Notes under the pieces: model-generated
Seen by the model: only the letters and a program-made list of their open reading frames with translations
Database searches by the model: none
What the model was told of the DNA's origin: nothing
Part shown: in pieces, positions 9,647 through 19,433 of the stretch
Numbering within the stretch: position 1 is the first letter of the stretch
How the letters are laid out: each line of letters opens with the position of its first letter
Assembly: GCA_021495925.1 (NCBI GenBank)
Contig: JAKEKT010000005.1
Span: forward strand, 496,001 to 560,000
DNA: 64,000 bases
Reading direction: 5' to 3'
Source of the DNA: Diplodia intermedia
Lineage: Eukaryota > Ascomycota > Dothideomycetes > Botryosphaeriales > Botryosphaeriaceae
Made by a program: the position numbers and the translations under genes

Positions 9647-10498
9647 TTACCACTTGGCCTCCTTCTTCTCCTGGAAGGTCTTGATGATGGTGACGATGCG
9701 CTCAAGAGCCGACAGATATTGCTCGAGCTGCTGCTGGACCTTGGCATCGTCGTCGCCCAGCTTGGCGTAGAAGTCCTTGCGGTAAGGGGTGGCGCTCATG
9801 GCGGCGCTGAAGATGGGCTTGATGACGAACGAGTGGTGCGGCTTGAGCGTGTTGCCGTAGGCCGTGCGGAACGAGTCCGCCAGCTCCTGGGTGGGGTTCT
9901 TGATGTTCTCGCGCAGCGCCTGCGCGGTGAAGTCGAGGCCACTTGAGAGAGGGGTCGTGTTAGCGCGGGGGTGGTGTGATTCAGTGTGCGGGGAAGGCAG
10001 CACAGCAGGCGGGCCTGAGGTCTCGTTGGGAATTCAATGGGGGAAAGTTTAAAAAACCTTACCGGGTCAACCACAGCAGACCCTCAGCAGCAGTGTGCTT
10101 CTTCTCTCCGATCTCGTTGATGACGAGGGCCTGCAGCGTCTCGCTGTCGGCGGGCTTCTCGATCTGGCGGTTCCTGAGTTTCTGAAGCGCGGCGGCGTCA
10201 GTTATGGGTGTTTGACAACGGCATTGTAACCTTGGGGACTCGGTAGGGAAGTCATACGGTGATGTTGCCGGTCATGTCCGACTTGACTGGCTTGAAGGCG
10301 GCGGAGCCCAAGACATCTGGCGGCGGGCAATTGCGTGAGCTAGTCGTCATGAGAAGTGCAATACAGCTGGGGCATACCGAAGAGAGTGGTGAGCGACTCG
10401 GAGGCATCGAGGAACTCGGAGGTGCGGATGGCGTTGTCGTTAGCGGCGTCAACAGGGACGTCGACGAAGGACTTCTGGACGGTGTCGAAGAAGGTCAT
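9647..10498 (-). CDS. Glycolipid transfer protein, HET-C2 type
   Basis: A GLTP-fold protein that moves glycosphingolipids between membranes in the cytosol; its Podospora homologue het-c2 acts in heterokaryon incompatibility. Exons in transcription order: 10498-10378, 10316-10258, 10181-10063 and 9941-9647, giving 197 aa, the normal family length. The lipid headgroup-binding residues are present: Asp54, Asn58 and Lys61 in SDMTGNITK, Trp97 in GLLWLTRGL, and His in LKPHHSF at about 135. Junctions restore TTLFDVLGS, GNITKLRNR and LTRGLDFTAQ. It is divergent from the tartrate-dehydrogenase-like gene across 480 bp. No break or truncation is seen. The function in this fungus could be sphingolipid transport, incompatibility, or both. 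Confidence 0.95.
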
Positions 10499-10978
10499 GG
10501 TGGCTGTGTGGGCGTGGTGGGCAGGAGTGCAATTGGAGCTGAGTATGAGGCAGAAGAAGGCAAGTTGGGAGCAGTGAGGAGAGAGGTAGGTCGTCAGGGA
10601 GGGGCGATGTGTCTACTGGGCCTTTAGCTACGGCCGGCGGTGAATGGAGACCCTGGTGGGGCGGCATGACGCGGGGCGCGAACATCGCCGTGCCGCGAAA
10701 CAAGCGCATCGTGCCGATCGTCTCATCGCCCACTCGAGCTGACGACCACCATCTGCCAGCAGCAAGAGCCGTGCGAGCTGCCTGCACGAGAAGAGTGCAA
10801 ACGGCACATTGATTTACCATGCAGCGGCACATCTTTGAACCGCACCTGCCCCGCCGTCGGGTCAAAGTTGTCTGCCGAGGAGGGAGCTGCGATGGCCGTC
10901 TCCGCACGTCATAAATAGGGCAGATGGTCGCTTCATCGCAATCTCATAGCGTTTTGCCTGCATCCCTTAATATACGCC
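10499..10978. promoter_or_regulatory. Shared promoter region GLTP / tartrate-DH-like gene
   Basis: A 480-bp gap between two divergent start codons. A TATA-like ATAAATAG at 10911-10918 lies 61 bp before the plus-strand ATG. CT-rich tracts lie next to the GLTP start. No other gene. Confidence 0.6.
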
Positions 10979-12240
10979 ATGTCGCCGAGCCACATTGCCC
11001 AGACCGAGCGTCTCTTCCGCGTCGCCTCCATTCCCGGTATCCGCGCCGTGCCCCACCTCATGCGCCTGAGACTGACGCTTCTTTAGGTGATGGCATCGGG
11101 ACGGAGATCACCGAGGCCGCCGTGCAGGTGCTGCAGAAGCTCGCCCACGTCCACCGCTCCTTTTACTTCGAGTTCAACGAGTTTGATTGGAGCAGCAACA
11201 ACTACCTCAAGCGGGGCTGGTACGGCAGCTGCCCCTCCGACGTCCAGGGAAGCTTCACTGCTGACTTTTGCCAGGTACATGCCTGAAGATGGCCTGGAGC
11301 AGTTGAAGAAGTACGACGCCATCTATTTCGGCGCTGTCGGCAGTCCCGGTGCGTTTGTCTACGCCTTCTGTGCCCGGCGAGTGCTGACGCCCATGCCCTA
11401 GACGTGCCTGACCACATATCGCTATGGAACCTGATTCTTCCGATCCGCAAGGCCTTGAACCAGTATGTCAACCTAAGGCCCAATCGTATCCTGCCGGGGA
11501 CCTCCTCGCCTCTCGCGAACTGCAAGCGTGAGGACCTCGATTGGGTTTTCGTGCGGGAGAACAGCGAAGGCGAGTATTCGGGTCAGGGCGGCACTTCTCA
11601 TGAACATTCCGGCCATGCAATCGCCACCGAGGTCTCAATCTTCACCCAAGTGGGCGTCGAACGCATCATGCACTTCGCTTTCGAGACAGCCCGCAGCCGT
11701 CCCCGCAAGAAACTGACCATGGTCACCAAGAGCAACGCTCAACGTCACGGTATGGTTCTCTGGGACAAGATCTTCTTCGAGGTCAAGAAAGAGTATCCAG
11801 ACGTCGAGACGGATAAAATGCTGGTTGATGCCATGACCGTCCGCATGGTCCTGAACCCGGCATCGCTGGACACGATAGTGGCTACGAATCTCCATGCCGA
11901 TATCCTGACTGATCTAGCTGCTGCCCTTTCGGGCAGTATCGGCATTGCGCCTTCGAGCAACCTTGACCCTACTAGGAAGAATCCAAGCATGTTCGAGCCC
12001 ATTCATGGCAGTGCGCCCGACATCGCCGGTAAGGGTATCGCCAATCCAGTCGGCGCATTCTGGAGTGCTGCGGAAATGGTACGATGGCTGGGCGAGGAAG
12101 CTGCCGCCGATAGCTTGATGAAGGCTATTGAGAACGTGACGGGAGCTGGCACAAGGACGAAGGACCTCGGAGGTTCCAGCAACACGAAGGAAGTCACCGA
12201 GGCCGTGTGTGCAGAAATCGAGAGGATGGGAAGGACATGA
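10979..12240 (+). CDS. Tartrate dehydrogenase-like hydroxyacid dehydrogenase
   Basis: Member of the isocitrate/isopropylmalate dehydrogenase superfamily, closest by motif to tartrate dehydrogenase/decarboxylase (NAD- and metal-dependent beta-decarboxylating enzymes). Exons 10979-11036, 11087-11219, 11275-11348 and 11402-12240 give 367 aa. Features in order: nucleotide fold IPGDGIGTEI, YFGAVGSPDVPDH, the Arg-containing substrate segment VNLRPNRILPG, FVRENSEGEYSGQG with the catalytic-type Tyr, the Lys in TMVTKSNAQ, and metal-binding Asp residues in VDAMTVRMV and LHADILTDLAAALSGS. The C-terminus holds FEPIHGSAPDIAGKGIANP. The exon-2/3 junction splits a Trp codon and restores RGWYMPEDG. It could instead act on malate or another 2-hydroxyacid, since the sequence does not settle the substrate. 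No mitochondrial presequence is evident. Confidence 0.88.
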
Positions 12241-12887
12241 ATATTTTTCTTTCTTTCTCGTTTTCCTTTCGTAATTGGATTGGCAAACGTCGATAAGCGA
12301 GCATGGTGACTGCACGCCACAGGTGCAAGCAATCCGCTGCATAAATTGATATTCTTCCTATGAAACATCATTAGCCTTTACCAATGGACCAGAGACTTCA
12401 ATTTGCCAGAATTCGGGCATTTCTAGTAATTTCATTAAAGGGTGTAGTTACTTCCCACATGGTTTGTATAGTCTCGGCGGACCCGACTCTACCATACGTT
12501 TACATGGCGGAAGGTCTTTTCTTTCTTGTGTAGTGTGGAATAAGAAAAATTGCATTTACCTTTCAGTCAGCGATCAGAGATGGATTGGAGCAGACTGTCC
12601 GGCCGTCAGCCAACATAAAGGCGGCCAAGTGTTCTGGCGGCATGGTCAGCCATAACGCACGAATCAAGGATTTTGGCATAGAGACGGGAAATCGTCTCAT
12701 TCAGAGATTTAAAACCATCACCCATGTCGAGTTGGTGACGCCGTTTGGGAGGACAGAGTACGGTCAGCCGCTCTGCGATGGTCGGTGCGAGCGCCTTGTG
12801 TGAGAGTGGGTACTATCGGTCTCATCCTTGAAATGAAGCATGCATAGATCCATGGAAGACAAAGCCAATCGCGCCGGTGTCGGATTA
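12241..12887. other. Convergent intergenic region
   Basis: About 650 bp between the 3' ends of the tartrate-DH-like gene and IMP2. No gene supported; AT content rises here, as expected of 3' flanks. Confidence 0.55.
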
Positions 12888-13565
12888 TCAGTCAGCATAC
12901 TCGGATGGCAGTCTCGAAGGCTCTTTTGCAGGAACGACCTTCGAGTACGTTTTGAACTCGACATTGGGATCCGGCACCGTTCCCCTCCGACTCAGAGGCC
13001 AGACTCTGTACTCGGCACGGCCAGTGATTAGGCCCATCGGGATCTGAAGCGAAGGCAGCAACATCAGCGGCAGCTCCATGTCGCTTCTTCCCATCTGAGC
13101 GACTATCCAGCCAGACGCCGAAAGGTCCGCCAATCAACTCACCGGCCCAAAGTCGTTGCTATCGACTGTGTGTCTCCAATTGTCGCCCTCAACCCACACG
13201 TGGTTGTAGGGCACTACGACCTTTTTAAACGGATACCTTCCCCTCGTGATGACGGAGTCTCCGGGCAGCGCCACGACGCGCTTGATGCTGATCTGCTCCG
13301 GCCGGTGCGGGGCCCAGAAGCTGATAATGTCGCCGCGACGAAGGAGCTGTGGCGCAGCTAGGCGATTGAAAAATAGATAATCCTTCTTGCCGGTCTCGTT
13401 GTATAGCGGCGACAGCGTGGGTGCCATCGACTGGCCCGTGACGCCGTGGACCTCGAGGACGCTGTCACGCACGAAGAGCATGGCCGACACACCGACGGCC
13501 ACGGAGTAGGTGAACAGGCGCATGGTGCGGACGGTTGGAAGGCGGGAGCGAATGTACGCCGCCAT
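12888..13565 (-). CDS. IMP2: Mitochondrial inner membrane peptidase subunit 2
   Basis: S26-family serine protease of the Imp1/Imp2 complex, which removes intermembrane-space sorting signals from mitochondrial proteins. Two exons, 13565-13143 and 13043-12888, joined across a 99-nt intron (GTGAGT donor), give 192 aa. An N-terminal membrane helix occupies about residues 17-32. The catalytic Ser46 lies in GQSMAPTL and Lys95 in ISIKRVVALPGD. The family box VEGDNWRHTVDSNDFGP is at 125-141, and the splice restores FGPIPMGLITG. The Ser-Met pair and NDFGP box favour Imp2 over Imp1. Length matches the family. The leftmost ATG gives a basic, hydrophobic start that fits a membrane anchor. Confidence 0.93.
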
Positions 13566-15408
13566 TGTCGCGGGGCTGACGAGACGTGTGGCCGTGGTGG
13601 GTGGTTAGGTGGTAGAGACGGAGGGGTCTGGCGGAAGTCAACGGCTGCTTGGTACAGACTACACCGCAACGTAAGTCGTGGCCGGTGATGACGTGATAAC
13701 CCGGGCTCATCTGTTGCAACACCATCGATCCCTCGTCTCATGCAAACGTAGCAAACCCTTCCACATCCACGCTATTAATTTTGTTGCCTGGCAATATGGT
13801 ATTCAAGAGCCATGGCTTATGCGGGTTTTGCGGGACTACAGTCGATTCCACTGAGGGGAGCCGCAAGCCTGTCTCATCGCAATGTACCTTCCTACGAGAC
13901 GGCATCCATCGGATCAGCCGATCTGCGAGAAGGATAGCACATTCGCTCTGGGCGCGACATAATTGTCAGGGAACCAATTACCGGACGACAGCATGGCCGT
14001 CTCGACCAGACTAGTCGCCTCTCCTGACGGCGAGTTTTCAACTGTTGGTTCAGATTTGAAGACTGCCGCTGTCCCTTTTGCTCGAGCCTGTGGACTGCGA
14101 CTCGGGAGAGAACACCCGCGTTCAAGGGTTCCCGCAAAGGTCTCGCATTCCCTCACGCCAGAGAAACTCCCCGACAACACCATTTCTGCACCACAAGTGT
14201 TACCGCCCCAGTCGCAGAAGCACCCCAAACCCCCTGACAGCAGCATTGCCTGATACATGCATTGCAAAGCTTTACAGTCTGTCGTTACGCCAGCGCGCGC
14301 ACATATCCAGGAGTAAGCAGTCTAGACCCGGCGAGCCATGGCCGAAAGCCCAACCACGATCAAGGCCCAAAGCTCGTGAACAAAGGGACGCCTGCGCTCC
14401 ACCCTCCTCCGGCTATACCACACGCATCGTAACCCCCTCTCCCTTGCCCAGGCACGGCATGATGGGTGAGCCTCGCCGGCCAACCACCCGCCAACGAGCG
14501 TGGCCCCGGTGCCACCACCAGCGCAAAACTTCATTGCCCTTCCAGCCCTCCCCTCCGCGAGCGGCCCACGCCATCGCCGCCAGCGTCTGACAGGCAGCCT
14601 GGGCTGCGCGCGTCGTACAGCACGCCGGCTGTCAGAAGTGCGACAGTGTCTCGCTTCGCCCGGACGCGGGCAGGCCCACCCTCATCAGCCCCCTTTCCTC
14701 ACATGCCGTCCTGCCCGGTGGGTGTGTGTTGTACTCCCTCTGCCGCTCCGATGCAAGACCTCACTCTTGTCTCAGAACGCCACATGCCTTGCGAGACAGC
14801 GTAGGTGGATACACACGCACAGCAGCAGCAGCAGCAGGCAGCAGGCAGGAGTTGCATCGACACCAGCAGAAAACGAGGCAACAATGAACAATGCCTCACC
14901 CCCTGTGCACTCTCTGCTCTTTCATGTCACACTGGACCGCAAGGCCATATGCGGAGCTAGAGTTGCTCGCCTGGAACGCATGAAATACGGAAGAATGAAC
15001 GTCTCAGAAAGCAGCAAGCGAATTCAGGTGTGGAATCTTCTTTTTTTCCTCTAGTACGACCTGGTATCACATAAACGTCCTTTCCCAGTTCGGGTTTCCA
15101 TCCCAAGGAAAGAAGGTAAAACTTGAAAGACTAGAAGCAAAGATGACTTAATGAGAAAACCAAGCCCCATCCCTTAACGATTACTCCAGTGTACTCCCTC
15201 TATAGAAGATCAAAAGAGCCAAACGACGAAGAACAAAACCGGCCATAACCCAGTTACATGCCTGTAAATCTACTCAAAAATCTAATAGGAAATGATTCGA
15301 GCAGAAGACGAAAGACAAATGTTGATACGTGAGGTTCCATCACCCTCAAAGGGCGATTGAAGAGCTGGCCCCGCGTACCCAAGTAGAAATGGTTGTGACC
15401 ATGCATGC
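13566..15408. other. Gene-free region IMP2 to MCH1-like gene
   Basis: About 1.8 kb. It should contain the IMP2 promoter on its left and the 3' flank of the MFS gene on its right. Frames of up to 184 codons in the Pro/Arg-rich stretch 14000-15050 change frame relative to each other and show no domain. A short CAG-type repeat sits at 14821-14850. I see nothing else. Confidence 0.5.
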
Positions 15409-17368
15409 TCAAGCATTGTGTGAATTCCGTTCCGCCAATTCCTTGCGTTTGACGGCTCGTTCGTGGCTCATGGTCCACAGAATCAGGCAGACGCCTATTA
15501 TGCTGGATACGAACGTGATCCCGTACGCAGACCTGTAGCAAGACAGACCCTCGGTACAGTCGCGATCGCCTCCGTCCGTGGGTGTGCTGTGAGCGTCGAA
15601 TATACTGCCGTAGCATAAATTGAAGACGTTGCCACTGATCACAGGCGACAAGGTCATGAATCCCCAGTTCTGTGTCATGACGTGAACACCGAAGGCATCC
15701 GCGACAATCGACGGGAATACGCCAAACAGCGCACCATAGCCCAAGCCAGTAAGGCCCGACACCATCCACAGATGGGTGGGGTTCTCAACTTTCATGGCAG
15801 CGAACTGCGCGGCAGTGAAGATAAGCGCAGACGCAACAAGACACCAGAAACGAGACATGTTCAGCTGCTTGACTAGCGCATCAGACCCTATCCCGGAGGC
15901 CAGACGGCCAAGGAACGATCCGATGGAGATGATGGAAACCTGGGCAAGCTGTTGCGCCCCAATGAAGCCCTTGGAGACGCTGTCGTCATAGTGAGACCAT
16001 AGAGCTTGCGCCTTGAGGATATAGTTAGCATCTTGTGACATGATTCAGCGTGCGGGCCGAACTTACATCGTGGCCAATGTTGCTACAAAACGATCAGCAT
16101 TCATAGTTCATGCGACAGGCTTCGGAGACCACTTACTTGATTGTCATCAAACCAATGCCCGTCAACAGACCGAGTACGGTAAAGAGTTGCCAGCACTCCA
16201 AAGTGCGGATCAGACGGACACCTGAAATATCTGGTCGATGTGAGTCGTGCCCATGATCATGACTGGTAGGTTTCGGTGGTATGTCGCCCGGCTCAGAAAT
16301 GAGGGAGGAGGATTCGGATGCCTCAGTGTTCGGCGCAGCGGGCACCTCGTTCTCTGTCCAGCGATCGGGTCGGCAGCTGCCCTCGAGCAAATCTCGTGGA
16401 CTGACAAACGAATGGTTCTGCTTACCTGCGTCTGAATAATAACTCTTGTCGCTGGAAACGCTGCTTCTTGACTTTGAGCGATGGAGGTGATGCTGCTCTG
16501 GACGAGCCTCGCTGACTGGGAGAGCGGAGTAGGACGTTGATCCAGAGACAATGTGCAGGAAAAATGAGCCGACAAAGACCATGCCAAAAGTGGCGAAGGA
16601 GAGGAGCAGAAGGAAGCTGGACGTGTCTCCAGGGAATGCGAGGCGAGAAATGCCAGTGAAAAAGAACGCACTGAGCCCAAAGGCGGACAGCGGAAAAGCA
16701 GTCGCAGTGCCGCGGTGATGAGGCCAGCTGAGAGCCGCTGCTCTTTGTCAGCACCAATTGAGGAACCCAAGTTTACCGAGACCGCATACCTGTCTTCAGA
16801 CCTGCTCCCGATGCGGAAGAGCTGCCGACACCTGTCAAAAATGACAGGAATGACATTGTCGTCACGCTCATGTAGCCCGGCCCGTTGTCGTACGCTGCTG
16901 TCATGTCAGCCACTACTCATGCCAAAAGTGACGTGGATACTGCCTCCGACAGACCTTTCTGGAGAGGGTAATAGCCCAGGACCAAGAGCGCTGCGCCCAG
17001 GAAGGCGGCAGGACGCGGGCCTTTACTGTCAACCAGCATTCCCACCGGAATGCCGGTGGCATACATGCCAATGTTTCCCGCCGCACCCTATCTCGCTCAG
17101 AAATCGACCGGAGAGTGGGGGAGCTGGAGCTGAGGGGGCGCTTACGATCAGGTTGCTTTGGGTGGTAGTAAGCCGTAGCCTATCCGCAAATTGCGGCGCC
17201 CATGCTGAGTAGGCATACTGGCGAGTAGTCAGAAGGCGAGCGCGGTCCCGGGCGGCGGACGAGTAGACTCACGTTGGTTCCGGCAGCGAGCGCAACAACA
17301 ACGGCGGCGACGGTGGAGAGGATGCGCGTCTTGCGGTGCAGGCGCTCGTCGGTAGGATCGGGAATCAT
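15409..17368 (-). CDS. MCH1-like major facilitator transporter
   Basis: A 542-aa MFS protein of the fungal monocarboxylate-transporter-like MCH1 group (vacuolar membrane in yeast; substrate not established). Seven exons in transcription order: 17368-17273, 17217-17146, 17087-16955, 16897-16790, 16737-16137, 16082-16067 (only 16 nt), 16011-15409. Junctions restore GTNYAYSAWAPQF, SNLIGAAGNIGMY, GLKTAALSWPHHRGTATAFP and GLMTINNIGHDAQALW, all strongly MCH1-like. The helices lie in two blocks of about six, separated by a hydrophilic Ser-rich loop (SRSSVSSDKSYYSDAG to SHDHGHDSHRP). The C-terminus is basic. The ATG at 17368 gives a short charged N-terminus before helix 1. An internal ATG at 16041 lies in an intron and is not a start. 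The gene is divergent from TMS1. Confidence 0.9.
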
Positions 17369-17834
17369 TTTGGGTCGTCCGGGTCCGGGAGACTCTGGGC
17401 GGCCGAGGAAGGTCTATCTCAACGGAGCATTGAAGCGAGTGACGTGGGGGGCGGAGGAGGGAGAAAGGGTCGCGGAGGTTGATAAGGAAGCGTGGCGGGT
17501 GTTGGCGGAGGATCCTGGCAAGGCTGGGTCTGCGGGGAGTTTCAGGCGCGGCGGCCGGGCGGCACGGCGGAGGAATGGGAGGCAGCTGGCTCCTGAGGAG
17601 CGGGAGAGGGATTGACACGTACACGTCCCCAGCCAGTGGCCATCGCGACGTTATTTGCGACAGCGGAGATAACTGGAGCTCGGGAGCTGGTGCCGCCCGC
17701 AGCCCTGCGCCGCCGCCAAGCCACAGCCCGCGTGGCTCCTCGGTCTCCGCTGCACGGTTGCGTAACAACATCTCGCTCTCATCACCGCCCTCCAGGCTGC
17801 GTCGCCATCTCCATCACCACCGAATCCGCCCGCC
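17369..17834. promoter_or_regulatory. Shared promoter region MCH1-like / TMS1
   Basis: A 466-bp, GC-rich gap between divergent start codons. No TATA box seen. Open frames through it on both strands are GC artefacts. Confidence 0.55.
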
Positions 17835-19433
17835 ATGGGAGCCGCGCTCTCTATTCCCTTCCTGGCCCTGCCCAGCGTGGGCACCGTACGCACACCCCGT
17901 CCACTTGCGCGTCCCACGCCCGCCCGCTGACGTCTCCCCAGCTCGCGACCTTCGCCGCCTCGTGTTGCGGCGCCGCGACATGCTCCGCCGTCTGCAGCGC
18001 CTGCGGCAAGTGCCAGAACAGGTATGTCGCTGCTTGTCCCCTCGCGCCTGTCTAGCCGCTGACGGCCGCGCAGCATGGCCACCCGCATCGCCTATGCCCT
18101 CATCCTGCTGCTCAACTCGATCATCTCGTGGATCATGCTCACCGACTGGGCCATCAAGAAGCTGCAGAACCTCACTCTGGACTACATGGATTTTAAGTGC
18201 GGCGGGACCGAGTGCTACGGATACGTCGCTGTGCATCGCTTCAACTTCGCGTTGGGCTTCTTCCACGCTATCTTGGCCATCATTTTACTTGGCGTTAGGT
18301 CATCCAAGGACGGCCGTGCGCCCATCCAAAACGGCTACTGGGGCCCCAAGATCATCGCCTGGCTGGGGCTCATCGTCATCAGCTTCCTCATTCCAGAGGG
18401 CTTTTTCGTCTCTTGGGGCAGCTATCTTTCCCTCATCGGCGCCATTTTGTTCCTGCTGCTCGGTCTTGTCCTGCTGGTTGACTTGGCCCACAACTGGGCT
18501 GAGTACTGCCAGGACAAGATCGAGACGACCGGTTCCAGGATGTGGACCTGGCTTCTGATTGGCTCAACCGCTTCCATGTATGTCGGTTCGCTTGCCATGA
18601 CTGTTGTCATGTACATCTTCTTTGCCCGCGGCGGCTGCTCCATGAACCAGGCCGCCATCACGGTAAGTCCACGTTGTGCTGTCTCGTACGCCGACCGCTG
18701 CTGATCATTCCAGATCAACTTGATTCTGCTCATTCTAGCCTCGATCGTCTCCGTTCATCCGGGCGTGCAGGAGGTGAACCCTCGTGCAGGCTTGGCGCAG
18801 TCGGCCATGGTTGCCATTTATTGCACCTACTTGACCATGTCTGCTGTCGGCATGGAACCCGACGACCACCAGTGCAACCCGCTTATCCGCGCACGGGGCA
18901 CCAGGCGAGCCAGCATCGTCATAGGGGCCATTGTCACTTTTGTAACCGTCGCCTACACGACTACCCGTGCTGCAACATACGGTCTGGCGCTTGGCGCCCA
19001 AGGCAATCCGTATTCCGCCCTTGCCACGGACGATTACGAGCACGGACTTGTTGTCCAGCAGCCCGAGAGCCGTCGAGAGATGCGCCAGGCTGCTCTGCGC
19101 GCCGCCGTAGAGAGCGGCAGTCTTCCCGCGAGTGCGCTGGACGACGACTCGGATGACGAGTCGGACGATGGGGACCATGTCCGTGACGACGAGCGCAACT
19201 CGACGCAGTACAACTACGCACTCTTCCATGTCATCTTCCTGCTTGCCACCGCATGGGTTGCAACGCTGCTGACGATGAATTTTGACCCTACTGCCGAAAA
19301 TGATGGGTTCGTCGCGGTTGGCCGCACGTATTGGGCAAGTTGGGCAAAGATTTTGAGTGCTTGGGCATGCTATGGAATCTATATCTGGAGCTTGGTGGCA
19401 CCGATGGTTCTGCCTGAAAGGTTTGATTATTAA
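17835..19433 (+). CDS. TMS1: SERINC/TMS1 family membrane protein
   Basis: A serine-incorporator family protein with about ten membrane helices, located in vacuolar/endosomal membranes in yeast. The family has been linked to serine-lipid synthesis and lipid scrambling. Exons 17835-17885, 17942-18021, 18074-18662 and 18714-19433 give 479 aa. The Cys-rich start ASCCGAATCSAVCSACGKC after the second splice is diagnostic. It is followed by RIAYALILLLNSIISWIM, the Cys pair in FKCGGTECYGYVAVHR, and NAWAEYC-like HNWAEYCQDK. A cytosolic loop near 19138-19191 is strongly acidic (DDDSDDESDD). The C-terminal helices contain FHVIFLLATAWVATLLTMNF and the box TYWASWAKILSAW. Length matches fungal homologues. 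The start codon gives the expected MGAALS start; a Gly after Met could be myristoylated, but that is speculation. Confidence 0.94.
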
